From Cohnella herbarum (GTDB taxonomy: Bacteria > Bacillota > Bacilli > Paenibacillales > Paenibacillaceae): a DNA stretch of 64,000 bases. Within the stretch, counting starts at the first letter, position 1. Each line of letters starts with the position of its first letter. The stretch is from assembly GCF_012849095.1 (NCBI RefSeq), contig NZ_CP051680.1:8047001-8111000 (forward strand). Direction: 5' to 3'. Shown one piece after another: positions 36,342-45,285 of the stretch. The notes below the pieces were generated by a model that saw only the letters and a program-made list of their open reading frames with translations, was not told where the DNA came from and ran no database searches. The translations under genes and the position numbers were made by a program.

Positions 36342-37295
36342 ATGGGCATTGTTTTCAAAAACGTAGTGAAGCAGTATCCGAACACCGCTTCCCCGGCGGT
36401 GGACAACGTCTCGCTCGACATCCGCGAAGGCGAATTCATCGTCTTCCTCGGCCCTTCGGGGTGCGGCAAGACAACGTTGCTCAAGATGGTGAACAAGCTT
36501 TACGATACGACGTCCGGAACGATCGAGATCGACGGTGTCGATATCCGCAAAGTCCAGACGGAGCAGCTTCGCAGAGGGATCGGTTACGTCATCCAGCAGA
36601 ACGGTTTGTTCCCGCATATGACGATCGAATCGAATATCGCGGTCGTTCCAAGGCTTCTCAAATGGGACGAAGCGAAGATCGATCAACGTATAGACGAACT
36701 GCTCGAGATGGTGCATTTGGATCCGAAAATCTACCGTAAAAGGCGTCCGAGCCAGTTGTCCGGCGGACAGCAGCAACGCGTCGGCATTGCCCGCGCCATG
36801 GCGGCCGCGCCGAAAATCCTGCTCATGGACGAACCGTTCGGCGCGATCGACGCCATTACGCGCACGAGCTTGCAGGATGAGCTTCATCGGATACAGCGGC
36901 TATTGAAGAAAACGATTTTGTTCGTCACGCACGACGTGGACGAAGCGCTTCGGTTGGCGGACCGAATTATCATCATGCAAGCCGGCAAAGTCGTTCAATT
37001 CGCCACTCCGTACGAGATCGTGACGAATCCGGCCAACGATTTCATCCGCCAGCTTGTCGGGGAGAAGGACGTCTATCGCAAGATGGGTTTTCTGCGGGTC
37101 GAGGACGTATACGCTTCGGGAGAGCGGGAGACCGCTGCGGGTTCGAGCGGCGGAGTCGCGTTAACGGACGATTTGAAGCTGGTGTTCAACCGGATGGTGG
37201 AAGAGCAGGTTCGAGAATATCCGGTCGTCGATACGAACAATCGCCGTGTCGGGACAGTGACGATGGATACCATCCTGACGAAATTGGCGAACTAG
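36342..37295 (+). CDS. Quaternary-amine ABC transporter ATPase with CBS-type tail (OpuCA type)
   Basis: A 317-residue ATPase. Walker A is GPSGCGKTT near residue 37, signature [14 protein letters not shown], Walker B ILLMDEPFGAID, and switch His in VTHDVDEAL. After residue 245 a single CBS-type segment remains (LVFNRMVEEQVREYPVVDTNNRRVGTV). OpuCA proteins usually have two CBS motifs that sense ionic strength or c-di-AMP; here the tail looks shortened, so osmotic gating may be weak. This would fit a catabolic rather than an osmoprotective importer. Confidence 0.9.
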   Translation: MGIVFKNVVKQYPNTASPAVDNVSLDIREGEFIVFLGPSGCGKTTLLKMVNKLYDTTSGTIEIDGVDIRKVQTEQLRRGIGYVIQQNGLFPHMTIESNIAVVPRLLKWDEAKIDQRIDELLEMVHLDPKIYRKRRPSQLSGGQQQRVGIARAMAAAPKILLMDEPFGAIDAITRTSLQDELHRIQRLLKKTILFVTHDVDEALRLADRIIIMQAGKVVQFATPYEIVTNPANDFIRQLVGEKDVYRKMGFLRVEDVYASGERETAAGSSGGVALTDDLKLVFNRMVEEQVREYPVVDTNNRRVGTVTMDTILTKLAN

Positions 37296-37301
37296 GGAGA
37301 G

Positions 37302-38699
37302 ATGATGTTGTCACGGTTCGAAGAGGATGCTTTCGGGAGAGTCGAGCTGCCGGATGAAGCCTTATATGGAGTTCAAACGCTGCGAAGCGTAGAGAACTTA
37401 TCTTTCTCCGGTCGGACTATCGCGGATTATCCGGATTACGTCGCCGCGCTAGCCGAAGTCAAACAATCGGCAGCCAGAGCGAACGAACGGGCGGGCCATC
37501 TGACGCGGTCGATAACCCAAGCGATCGAAGAAGCTTGCGAGGAAATTAAGCAAGGCTGCCATCGCGATCAATTTATCGTCGATCCCTATCACGGGGGAGG
37601 AAGCATCGGCAGCAACATGAACATGAACGAGGTCGTCGCCAATCTGGCGAACGAGATCCTAGGCGGACAACCGGGCGACTACAAGCCGGTGCATCCGGCC
37701 GATCACGTCAACGCCTCGCAATCGACGTCGGACGCCTGCCATACGGCTTTACGAATCTCCGTCGTCAGGAGCGGAACGAGACTGGTCGCGGAATTGAAAC
37801 GGCTTGTTGAATCGATAGAGCTTCAAAGCGCCGGGCTCATGCGGGTTCCGACCATTACGAGAACCTGTCTGCAGGACGGCATGCAAGATACGCTCGGAAC
37901 GATGTTCGCTGGATACGCTCATGGATTGCGCCGTAGAATGGGGCAACTGAGCGCAGCCGTGAATTCGTTGCATGCGGTTAACTTGGGCGGCACCGTGATC
38001 GGGTCGGGCGTCGGAGCTTCCGATGGTTACCGCGCCCGCATCATGGATGCCTTAAACGAGGTGACCGGCTTAACGCTCCGCCATCGCGACAATCTGTACG
38101 ACGCGGCGCAGAACATGGACGATCTGGCGGCGGTATCGTCCGAGCTTCAGCTTCTTTCGGGATTGCTAATTAAGATCGCGAAGGATTTCCGATTGCTGTC
38201 GTCCGGCCCGGATGCGGGTTTCGGGGAGCTTAGATTGCCGGCCGTGCAGGCGGGTTCGTCGTTTTTCCCGGGCAAGATTAACCCCGTCGTTCCGGAAACG
38301 CTGATCCAGTGTTGTTTCCAAGTCATCGGGCTAGATAGATCCGTTCAAGCCTCGCTCGAGCATGGGGAGCTTAACTTGAATGTCTGGGAAGGGCTCGCGG
38401 GCTTTAACGTGCTGGATATGATGAGCATGTTGGAGCGGGCGATCGGGAAATTCACGGACAGATGCGTCAGCGGCATCGAAGCGGACGCGGACAGATGCCG
38501 CGAGCTATCTCGAACGTTTATCCCCGCGGTCGTCGCGCTTAAGGAGAAATACGGTTACTCGCAGGTCGGGCAATGGCTGAAGATGAGATCGAAGGAACAG
38601 ATTCGAGCAGCATACGAAAGAGAGGTAGAGCAAAATGAAAGCTCCCCAACTGGAATGGGCGGCCGAATGGCTGAAGGAAACGAAAACCCTCTATATTAA
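37302..38699 (+). CDS. Aspartase/fumarase family lyase
   Basis: A 465-residue member of the aspartate ammonia-lyase/class II fumarase family, which eliminate an amine or water to form a fumarate-type double bond. The layout is typical: GSIGSNMNMNEVVAN near residue 105, the substrate loop HVNASQSTSD near 135, and the signature GSSFFPGKINPV near 320 with its catalytic serine loop. It is most like aspartases, but placement in a quaternary-amine operon suggests an amino-acid-like or betaine substrate. Its last 65 bases overlap the next gene in another frame. Confidence 0.88.
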   Translation: MMLSRFEEDAFGRVELPDEALYGVQTLRSVENLSFSGRTIADYPDYVAALAEVKQSAARANERAGHLTRSITQAIEEACEEIKQGCHRDQFIVDPYHGGGSIGSNMNMNEVVANLANEILGGQPGDYKPVHPADHVNASQSTSDACHTALRISVVRSGTRLVAELKRLVESIELQSAGLMRVPTITRTCLQDGMQDTLGTMFAGYAHGLRRRMGQLSAAVNSLHAVNLGGTVIGSGVGASDGYRARIMDALNEVTGLTLRHRDNLYDAAQNMDDLAAVSSELQLLSGLLIKIAKDFRLLSSGPDAGFGELRLPAVQAGSSFFPGKINPVVPETLIQCCFQVIGLDRSVQASLEHGELNLNVWEGLAGFNVLDMMSMLERAIGKFTDRCVSGIEADADRCRELSRTFIPAVVALKEKYGYSQVGQWLKMRSKEQIRAAYEREVEQNESSPTGMGGRMAEGNENPLY

Positions 38700-40125
38700 C
38701 GGATCATGGATATCCGGAACTTCCGGCAAAACGATAGAAACGATCAATCCCGCGACCGGGAAAACGATAGGCGGCTTTACCGGCGCTTCCAAGGAAGATA
38801 TCGACTCGGCGGTTCGAGCGGCGAGAGCCGCATTCGAGGCGGGCGAGTGGAGAGAGATGTCCCGTAAGGAAAGGGGCAAAAGGCTGCATCGGATATCGGC
38901 GCTCATTCGCGAACATCAAGCCGAGCTTGCGACTCTCGAGGCGTTGGACAACGGCAAACTTTACAAAGAAGCCTACAAAGACGACGTGGAGGAATCCGCC
39001 GATCTTTTCGAATATTACGCAGGTTGGACCGACAAGTATTACGGGGAAGTCAACCCGGTGGAAGGCAATTTCACGAGTTGGACGACCCGTGATCCGGTCG
39101 GCGTCTGCGGCCAGATCGTCCCGTGGAATTTCCCGATCGACATGGCCGTATGGAAGCTTGCTCCCGCGCTCGCCATGGGCAACACGGTGCTGCTCAAGCC
39201 GTCTAGCGTGACGTCGTTATCGGCGATACGCTTGTTCGAGATCATTCACGAATCGGGAGTGTTGCCGCCGGGAGTCGTTAATCTCATTCTGGGCGAAGGG
39301 CGCATCGGCACCCATATTACGACGCATATGGATATCGACAAGGTTTCGTTCACGGGCAGCACGCAAGTCGGGAAGAAGCTCGTCCACGATTCGGCGGATT
39401 CGAATTTGAAAACGGTCACGCTGGAGCTCGGCGGCAAATCGCCGAATATTATTTTCGCGGACGCTCCGGATTTGGACGCTGCCATCGAGCGCTCCTTCTA
39501 CGGCTTGTTCACCCACAAAGGGGAAAAATGCAGCGCGCCGACTCGCCTAATTGTTCAACGTCCGGTTTACGAACGGGTCGTGGACGAGATCGCGAAATAT
39601 GCCGACGGTTACAAGTGCGGAGATCCGTTCGATCCGGAGAGCGACCAAGGGCCGCAAGTGTCGCAAGCCCATATGGAAAGCATTCTCCGTTACATCGAGA
39701 TCGGCAAGGAGCAAGGCGCTCGCATAGTGGCGGGCGGTAGTCGCGATACGGAAGGAACGAACGCGGAAGGCTTCTACGTTCGCCCGACGATCTTCGCGGA
39801 CGTGTCCAACGACATGACGATCGCGCAGGAGGAAATTTTCGGTCCGGTATTGTGCGTGATCCCGTTCGATACGGAAGAGGAAGCGATTCGGATCGCTAAC
39901 GACTCGATCTACGGATTGGCGGCGGGTTTATGGACGAACGACGTGGCGCGCGCGCACCGGGTGGCGAAGAAGCTCGAAGCCGGCCAAGTGTTCGTTAACC
40001 GTTACGGTTGTTATGACTTCGCCAGTCCGTTCGGCGGATTTAAGCAATCCGGTTGGGGCAAGGAATACGCCATTCACAGCCTGGCATCGTACACGAAAAT
40101 GAAGGCGATCTGGATAGCCCATTGA
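38635..40125 (+). CDS. NAD(P)-dependent aldehyde dehydrogenase, second
   Basis: A 496-residue aldehyde dehydrogenase of the betaine-aldehyde/AldA branch. It has VPWNFPIDMAVWK near residue 160, FTGSTQVGK near 240, VTLELGGKSPNI with the catalytic Glu, and the catalytic Cys in HKGEKCSAPTRLIV near 302. The ATG at 38635 gives a 65-base overlap with the lyase gene and aligns with family N-termini. With the two alcohol dehydrogenases downstream it can form a complete alcohol-aldehyde-acid chain, like GbsB/GbsA for choline. Substrate is inferred. Confidence 0.9.
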   Translation: MKAPQLEWAAEWLKETKTLYINGSWISGTSGKTIETINPATGKTIGGFTGASKEDIDSAVRAARAAFEAGEWREMSRKERGKRLHRISALIREHQAELATLEALDNGKLYKEAYKDDVEESADLFEYYAGWTDKYYGEVNPVEGNFTSWTTRDPVGVCGQIVPWNFPIDMAVWKLAPALAMGNTVLLKPSSVTSLSAIRLFEIIHESGVLPPGVVNLILGEGRIGTHITTHMDIDKVSFTGSTQVGKKLVHDSADSNLKTVTLELGGKSPNIIFADAPDLDAAIERSFYGLFTHKGEKCSAPTRLIVQRPVYERVVDEIAKYADGYKCGDPFDPESDQGPQVSQAHMESILRYIEIGKEQGARIVAGGSRDTEGTNAEGFYVRPTIFADVSNDMTIAQEEIFGPVLCVIPFDTEEEAIRIANDSIYGLAAGLWTNDVARAHRVAKKLEAGQVFVNRYGCYDFASPFGGFKQSGWGKEYAIHSLASYTKMKAIWIAH

Positions 40126-40144
40126 GGCAGGGGGAACGGGGAAA

Positions 40145-41263
40145 ATGAACATGTTAGCGGCGGTAATGAAAGGAATCGATCAACCGCTTTCGATAGAGAC
40201 GGTAGAGCTTGCCGCGCCTAAAGCCGGCGAGGTGCTCGTTAAGGTGCTTGCGACGGGCGTATGCCATAGCGATCTTAACGCGATGGAAGACGAAACGACG
40301 CCCGTCCCGACGATTCTCGGTCACGAAGGGGCCGGAATCGTCATGGAGGTCGGCCCGAACGTGAGGACGGTGAAGGTTGGAGACAAAGTGGCTCTGAGCT
40401 GGGTTCCGTTCTGCGGCACTTGCGAATTTTGCCAGACGGGGCAAGTAAACTTGTGCGAATCCGCTTTCGGCCCGATGTTCGCCGGTACGCTGCTGGACGG
40501 GACATCGAGACTTAGCCTGAACGGCGCCCGAATCTATCACAATTCCCTGTTAAGCACGTTCGCGGAATATACGGTCGTGCCGGAGATGAGCTGCGTCAAA
40601 ATTCCGGAAGAGATGCCGATGGCTCAGGCGTCTCTCATCGGTTGCGGAGTAGCGACCGGCTACGGAGCGGCCGTAAGGGCCGCGCAGGTGAAGCCCGGTT
40701 CTACGGTAGCCGTATTCGGCATCGGCGGCGTCGGGGTGAACGCGATCCAAGGCGCGCGGATCGCGGGAGCTAGCCGCATTATCGCTTGCGATCTTAAGGC
40801 GCAAAACCTCGAGATCGCCAAGAAATTCGGCGCGACGGACGTCGTCAACGTAGGCGAAGTCGACGCTGCGGAAGCGCTCAAGGAACTGACCGGCGGCTTC
40901 GGCGTCCATTACGCGATCGATTGCTCGGGAAATACGATGGCTTCCCAATCGGCATGGAAAGGGACGCGCAAAGGCGGAACGACGGTCGTCGTCGGCGCCT
41001 TTAACCCGAAGAAGGAGCTTTCGCTTCCGGCCGGGGGATTTCATCGCGTCGGCAAAATCCTGAAAGGAAGCTTCTACGGTGACGTTCACCCGTTTCGCGA
41101 CTTCCCGATCATCGCCCAGTTATATTTAGACGGCAAGTTCCAGCTTGACGAGTTGGTGTTGGATCGGATTTCGCTTCAAGACATCAACAAAGCGGTAGAT
41201 GCTTTCCATGATCCCTGCTGCGTGAACGTCGGGCGGACGGTCGTTGAATTCGGAGGTGTTTAA
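40145..41263 (+). CDS. Zinc-dependent alcohol dehydrogenase, class III-like
   Basis: A 372-residue medium-chain dehydrogenase. Catalytic zinc ligands lie in GVCHSDLNA near residue 39 and GHEGAG near 61. The four structural-zinc cysteines are in CGTCEFCQTGQVNLC near 93-107. The NAD fold is FGIGGVGVNAIQGA near 190. The overall pattern is that of the AdhC/formaldehyde-dehydrogenase branch. It is three bases from the next dehydrogenase gene. It most likely oxidises an alcohol formed or imported by this operon. Confidence 0.9.
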   Translation: MNMLAAVMKGIDQPLSIETVELAAPKAGEVLVKVLATGVCHSDLNAMEDETTPVPTILGHEGAGIVMEVGPNVRTVKVGDKVALSWVPFCGTCEFCQTGQVNLCESAFGPMFAGTLLDGTSRLSLNGARIYHNSLLSTFAEYTVVPEMSCVKIPEEMPMAQASLIGCGVATGYGAAVRAAQVKPGSTVAVFGIGGVGVNAIQGARIAGASRIIACDLKAQNLEIAKKFGATDVVNVGEVDAAEALKELTGGFGVHYAIDCSGNTMASQSAWKGTRKGGTTVVVGAFNPKKELSLPAGGFHRVGKILKGSFYGDVHPFRDFPIIAQLYLDGKFQLDELVLDRISLQDINKAVDAFHDPCCVNVGRTVVEFGGV

Positions 41264-41265
41264 CA

Positions 41266-42435
41266 GTGAGCGAATTCGATTTTCAAACGCGTACCCGCGT
41301 CGTATACGGCGTCGGACGTTCCAAGCAGATCGCGGAAGATGTTCGTAACGTTAGCGGAGGGGATCGCGCCGTTCTGATCACGGATCCGGGGTTGGTCAAA
41401 GTAGGCGTCGCGGACGAGATCATGTCCGCGCTGCGTTCCCATGGCATAGAAGTGACACTGTTCTCCGACGTGCAGAGCGATCCGACGAGCGCGTCCATCG
41501 ACGAAGCGTCGGCCGTTATCCGGGCGTCGGCTGCACCTTGCGTCATCGGTTTGGGAGGAGGTTCGGCGATGGACGTCGCCAAGCTTGCTTCGCTGGTGGC
41601 GGGCGCCGAGCATCCGACGGATCATTATGCGCTTATGGCCAATCCGTTCTCGCCAAAGCGGACGAAGACGATCATGATCCCCACCACATCGGGGACCGGG
41701 GCGGAGATGACGAGCACGGTCGTCTTCTCGAACAAGGAAAAGCGCAAAGTATGGGGCTGGGATTACGAGCTCTCGCCGGATCTCGCCATCCTCGATCCGA
41801 CGCTTACCGTCGCCTTGCCGCCCCATTTGACCGCCGCGACCGGATTGGATGCGCTCGTTCACGCGCTGGAGGCGGTTGCCGGCAAACGCGGCAACGCCAT
41901 GATTCAGGCCGTCGGCCTGCAAGCGATCCGGATGATTTCGGGCAGCTTGCTGCGCGCGGTTCGCAATCCCGCGGATCTGGAAGCGCGAGGACAATTAAGC
42001 ATCGGCTCGATGCTGGCGGGCATGGCGATCGAGCAAGGCGGCACGGGCATCGCCCATTGCATCGGCCATGCGCTTGGCACTTTGGCTCGCGTTCATCACG
42101 GGAGAGCGGTAGCGATCGCGCTCTACCATACGTACGAATGGAACATAGAAGGAAACGAGCCGATCCATGCGGAAATCGCCAGAGCTATGGGAGCAGTGGA
42201 GAGGTTATCCTCTCCGATCGAAGAGCAAGCTCGAGCCGGATCGGCTTTCTATCGCGGTTTGGTAGAGCAATCGGGAATGCAGCTGTCTTTGGCAGCGGAA
42301 GGGTTATCTCCGGCGGATGCGCAGCGCCTGGCGGAAACGATGGCTTCCGGAGAGAACGCTCCTATGCGCAATAACAATTGCCGTTATGCCGCGGATAATG
42401 ATCTAGCCCGCTTTGCGGGACAATTGCTGGGGTGA
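41266..42435 (+). CDS. Iron-containing alcohol dehydrogenase
   Basis: A 389-residue group III (iron-type) dehydrogenase. The cofactor loop is GLGGGSAMDVAK near residue 92, PTTSGTGAEMTSTVVF near 140, and metal-binding histidines lie in GIAHCIGHALGTLARVHHG near 262-280. B. subtilis GbsB, which oxidises choline, belongs to this family. It is the last gene of the 31.5-42.4 kb operon. Two unrelated alcohol dehydrogenases side by side suggest either redundancy or two separate alcohol steps. Confidence 0.9.
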   Translation: MSEFDFQTRTRVVYGVGRSKQIAEDVRNVSGGDRAVLITDPGLVKVGVADEIMSALRSHGIEVTLFSDVQSDPTSASIDEASAVIRASAAPCVIGLGGGSAMDVAKLASLVAGAEHPTDHYALMANPFSPKRTKTIMIPTTSGTGAEMTSTVVFSNKEKRKVWGWDYELSPDLAILDPTLTVALPPHLTAATGLDALVHALEAVAGKRGNAMIQAVGLQAIRMISGSLLRAVRNPADLEARGQLSIGSMLAGMAIEQGGTGIAHCIGHALGTLARVHHGRAVAIALYHTYEWNIEGNEPIHAEIARAMGAVERLSSPIEEQARAGSAFYRGLVEQSGMQLSLAAEGLSPADAQRLAETMASGENAPMRNNNCRYAADNDLARFAGQLLG

Positions 42436-42442
42436 GCCCGAG

Positions 42443-42482
42443 CGCGGAAGGCGTTGATGTTCATTCGTCAACGCCTTCCGCG
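42443..42482 (+). terminator. Strong hairpin after the dehydrogenase operon
   Basis: CGCGGAAGGCGTTGA (42443-42457) pairs perfectly with TCAACGCCTTCCGCG (42468-42482), a 15-bp stem and ten-base loop, eight bases after the stop codon. There is no clear T-run, so it could also protect the mRNA 3' end. Confidence 0.7.
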
Positions 42483-42900
42483 AAACTGAAATTTGAGCGA
42501 TAGATCAGACCTGCATGGGTGCAGCCGGAGAATGGGGCAATTCTCGCAATTTTAGGGTTGGAAACTCTAACGGAAACCACGAAGCTGTCTATTAACTGGG
42601 GATAACCTGATTCACACTCCGCGTCAAATCGATTTTTGTTTGAGGTCAGCCGTCTCTTAATAAGAAAATCGCTATCAATTGATCTGGCAGCCACTTTTAA
42701 ATAGACAGCAATATAGAATCCGTCACCTTCTATAGCAAGACAGGCTCAAAATCGAAATCAGTGCTTGTCCATTATTGTTAAGTACCTTATCTTCATCGGA
42801 TGGTGGGTATGGGAGAGTTGGTGCACAGGATAGAGTGCTCTGAGGGGTCAAATTGGTCGGATACCGAGGGGGAGTGAGCTGTAAGTCGCTGAATTCCTGG
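42483..42900. other. Gene-free region before repeat array 2
   Basis: About 420 bases with no convincing gene on either strand. Short frames have no recognised domain and poor start sites. Composition is more AT-rich than the flanking operons. It may hold decayed sequence. Confidence 0.4.
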
Positions 42901-43079
42901 CACTATAGCCCCATCCGTGTCCGGAGTCAGCGCTATAGCGTTACTCTTTGGCACTATAGCCCCATCCGTGCCCGGAGTCAGCGCTATATCGTTACTTTTT
43001 GGCACTATAGCCCCATCCGTGCCCGGAGTCAGCGCTATATCGTTACTTTTTGGCACTATAGCCCCATCCGTGCTTGAGA
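42901..43079. repeat. Tandem array of 51-bp repeats (array 2)
   Basis: CACTATAGCCCCATCCGTG begins at 42901, 42952, 43003 and 43054: an exact 51-base period, three complete units and a partial fourth. Units two and three are identical or nearly so; the first has a few changes. Each unit contains TATAGC and GCTATA, which can pair across about 22 bases. Because 51 is divisible by three, the array is open in more than one frame on both strands, but no ribosome binding site or family supports a protein. Confidence 0.92.
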
Positions 43080-43168
43080 GCGTACTCAGAGTAATGTAAT
43101 GGATTCATTTTTGCCATCTATATAGGATAGATCCTTGATCCGAAATGAGTTATAAACATTAAATCGAC

Positions 43169-43286
43169 AGCCTCGTGGGCTCCATTAGAATTATGAAATT
43201 ACTTCGTAAGCGATTGCCCTGCGTTCACCCGCCATCCCTATGGATGGCGGTAGCTGTTTATGCTTGTCAGACGAGGCTAGGGGGTG
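43169..43286 (+). ncRNA. Possible structured mRNA leader of the DUF5698 gene
   Basis: AGCCTCGT (43169-43176) is fully complementary to ACGAGGCT (43271-43278), which touches the ribosome binding site AGGGGGTG (43279-43286). Inside this closing stem are a GGGC/GCCC pairing (43177-43180 with 43216-43219) and a nine-bp hairpin (43229-43250). This is the general shape of a translation-controlling leader, but it matches no riboswitch I know. Chance pairing is possible. Confidence 0.3.
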
Positions 43287-43290
43287 CGGA

Positions 43291-43797
43291 ATGACGGTCA
43301 TTCTTTCCATAATGGCTTTGCAGATTACGTACGTAAGCATGCTGTCCATCCGTTTCATCCTAATGGTGAAAGGCGTCCGTTACGTCGCCTCGATGATGAG
43401 CGCCGTCGAGATCGGCATCTACGTTATCGGTTTTAAGCTTGTGTTGGACAATCTGGACAACCCTTTGAACTTGGTTATTTATTGTTTAAGCTACGGGGCG
43501 GGTGTGTTACTTGGCATTAAGATCGAGGAACGGCTGGCTATCGGGTATATTACGGTGCAAATCACGACCAAGGAACAATACGGAGAGCTCGCTACCTTGC
43601 TAAGGGAGCAAGGGTACGGGGTGACCCGTTGGGCGGGAGATGGAAGAGAAGGACCGCGATGGGTACACAACGTCGTCCTGCCCCGCAAGCACCAAAATAA
43701 TTTATACGAGCAGGTGCTGGCGGTAGATCCGAGCTGTTTTATCGTCAGCTACGAGCCCAAAGCGTTTCACGGAGGGTTCCTGACAAGGCGTATGTAA
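43291..43797 (+). CDS. DUF5698/DUF2179 membrane protein (UPF0316 type)
   Basis: A 168-residue protein. Residues 1-90 hold about three membrane segments (LSIMALQITYVSMLSIRFIL, then MMSAVEIGIYVIGFKLVL, then LVIYCLSYGAGVLLGIKIEE), the DUF5698 part. Residues 95-165 form the soluble DUF2179 domain (VTRWAGDGREGPRW...VLAVDPSCFIVSYEPKAFHGGF). ATG 43291 follows GGGGGTG; the frame upstream to 43240 runs through the leader and has no site. The biochemical function of the family is unknown. A malic enzyme gene follows 18 bases on. Confidence 0.85.
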   Translation: MTVILSIMALQITYVSMLSIRFILMVKGVRYVASMMSAVEIGIYVIGFKLVLDNLDNPLNLVIYCLSYGAGVLLGIKIEERLAIGYITVQITTKEQYGELATLLREQGYGVTRWAGDGREGPRWVHNVVLPRKHQNNLYEQVLAVDPSCFIVSYEPKAFHGGFLTRRM

Positions 43798-43815
43798 CAT
43801 GCATGGAAGAGGGGG

Positions 43816-45252
43816 ATGGAGATGGGACAGAAGCAGCAAAAAGACTTGGGCGGCAACAGCGTCATCATTCGTCTGGAAATACGAGGAGATCGGATGAATT
43901 TCGGGCTCGTCGCTAATATCGTATCCAGTCTCGGCGGGGATATTATCGCGATAGATACGATCCATATCGGTAATGACAGCAGCATACGGGACATGACGGT
44001 TAACGTCGCGGACGCGACGGCCGTCATTCTGATTACGGATGCCATTGGCAAAATCCCGGGCATTCGCGTCGTCAATACGTCGGACCGAACGTTCCTGCTC
44101 CATCTGGGCGGAAAAATCGAAGTGACGCCGAAGGTGACGATTCAGAACCGCGACGATTTATCGCGCGTATATACGCCGGACGTTGCGCGGGTGTGCGCCG
44201 CTATTCAAGAGGATCCGATCAAGGCATTCTCCTTGACGATCAAGCGAAATACAGTTGCGGTGATCTCCGATGGCACCGCCGTTCTAGGGCTAGGGAACAT
44301 CGGCTCGAGGGCGGCGATGCCGGTCATGGAAGGGAAGGCTATGCTGTTCAAGCAGTTCGCCGGCGTCGATGCGTTCCCGATCTGCTTGGACACGGTCGAT
44401 ACGGAGGAGATCATCCGTACCGTCAAGGCCATATCTCCGGCGTTCGGCGGCATTAATCTGGAGGACATCGCTTCTCCGCGCTGTTTCGAGATCGAGGAAC
44501 GTCTGCGCGAGGAGCTCGATATTCCCGTTTTCCATGACGATCAGCATGGAACGGCCGTCGTTACTTACGCGGGTTTGATCAACGCGCTGAAAGTCGCGGG
44601 CAAATCGCTCTCCGAAGCAACGGTCGTCGTCTGCGGCATCGGAGCGGCAGGGGTGGCGATCAGCAAGATTCTGTTATCCGCCGGGGTTATGGAATTGATC
44701 GGCGTCGACAAGGAAGGCATTCTCGTGCAGGGAGAAGATTACGCGAATCCGATCAAGACGAGCTATGCCGGTTATACGAACCCGAATCGCAGAACGGGAA
44801 CCCTCAGGGATGCCATTAAGGGCGCGGACGTGTTCATCGGCGTTTCCGCGGGAGGGATGTTAATCCGGGAGGATGTCATGGAGATGGCCTCTCAGCCGAT
44901 CGTGTTCGCGATGGCCAATCCGCATCCGGAAATATTGCCGGGCGATATCGACGATATCGTTGCGGTAGCGGCCACCGGGCGATCGGATTATCCGAACCAG
45001 ATCAATAACGTGCTCTGTTTTCCCGGCATCTTCCGGGCGGCGCTCGATTGCCGGGCATCCGCGATCAACGAAGAGATGAAGCTTGCCGCATCGGAAGCGA
45101 TCGCTTCCGTCATCGCCGACGACAAGCTAAGCAAACACTACATCGTTCCGAGCGTCTTCGACCAATCGGTCGTGGAACGAATACGGGATCGCGTCATCCG
45201 CGCGGCGATCGACAGCGGCGTGGCGCGAAGAATTCCTAAGGAGTATAGGTGA
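43816..45252 (+). CDS. NAD-dependent malic enzyme with N-terminal ACT domain
   Basis: A 478-residue enzyme that converts malate to pyruvate and CO2. Residues 15-90 form an ACT regulatory domain (IIRLEIRGDRMNFGLVANIV...), likely binding an amino acid. The malic part has the catalytic tyrosine in VYTPDVARVC near residue 118, metal ligands in PVFHDDQHGTAVV near 235, and the NAD fold VVCGIGAAGVAISKI near 272. It is closest to the YtsJ/MalS type lacking the long eukaryotic N-terminus. It may funnel C4 acids from the preceding operon into pyruvate; this link is inference. Confidence 0.92.
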   Translation: MEMGQKQQKDLGGNSVIIRLEIRGDRMNFGLVANIVSSLGGDIIAIDTIHIGNDSSIRDMTVNVADATAVILITDAIGKIPGIRVVNTSDRTFLLHLGGKIEVTPKVTIQNRDDLSRVYTPDVARVCAAIQEDPIKAFSLTIKRNTVAVISDGTAVLGLGNIGSRAAMPVMEGKAMLFKQFAGVDAFPICLDTVDTEEIIRTVKAISPAFGGINLEDIASPRCFEIEERLREELDIPVFHDDQHGTAVVTYAGLINALKVAGKSLSEATVVVCGIGAAGVAISKILLSAGVMELIGVDKEGILVQGEDYANPIKTSYAGYTNPNRRTGTLRDAIKGADVFIGVSAGGMLIREDVMEMASQPIVFAMANPHPEILPGDIDDIVAVAATGRSDYPNQINNVLCFPGIFRAALDCRASAINEEMKLAASEAIASVIADDKLSKHYIVPSVFDQSVVERIRDRVIRAAIDSGVARRIPKEYR

Positions 45253-45285
45253 CCGGAGGCCAGATGCCTCGTAGCGTATCGTCCA

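Noticed and set aside
42793..43099. Small repeat proteins encoded across array 2 on either strand
   Set aside because: Open frames arise because the 51-bp period is a multiple of three. No ribosome binding site or known family supports them.
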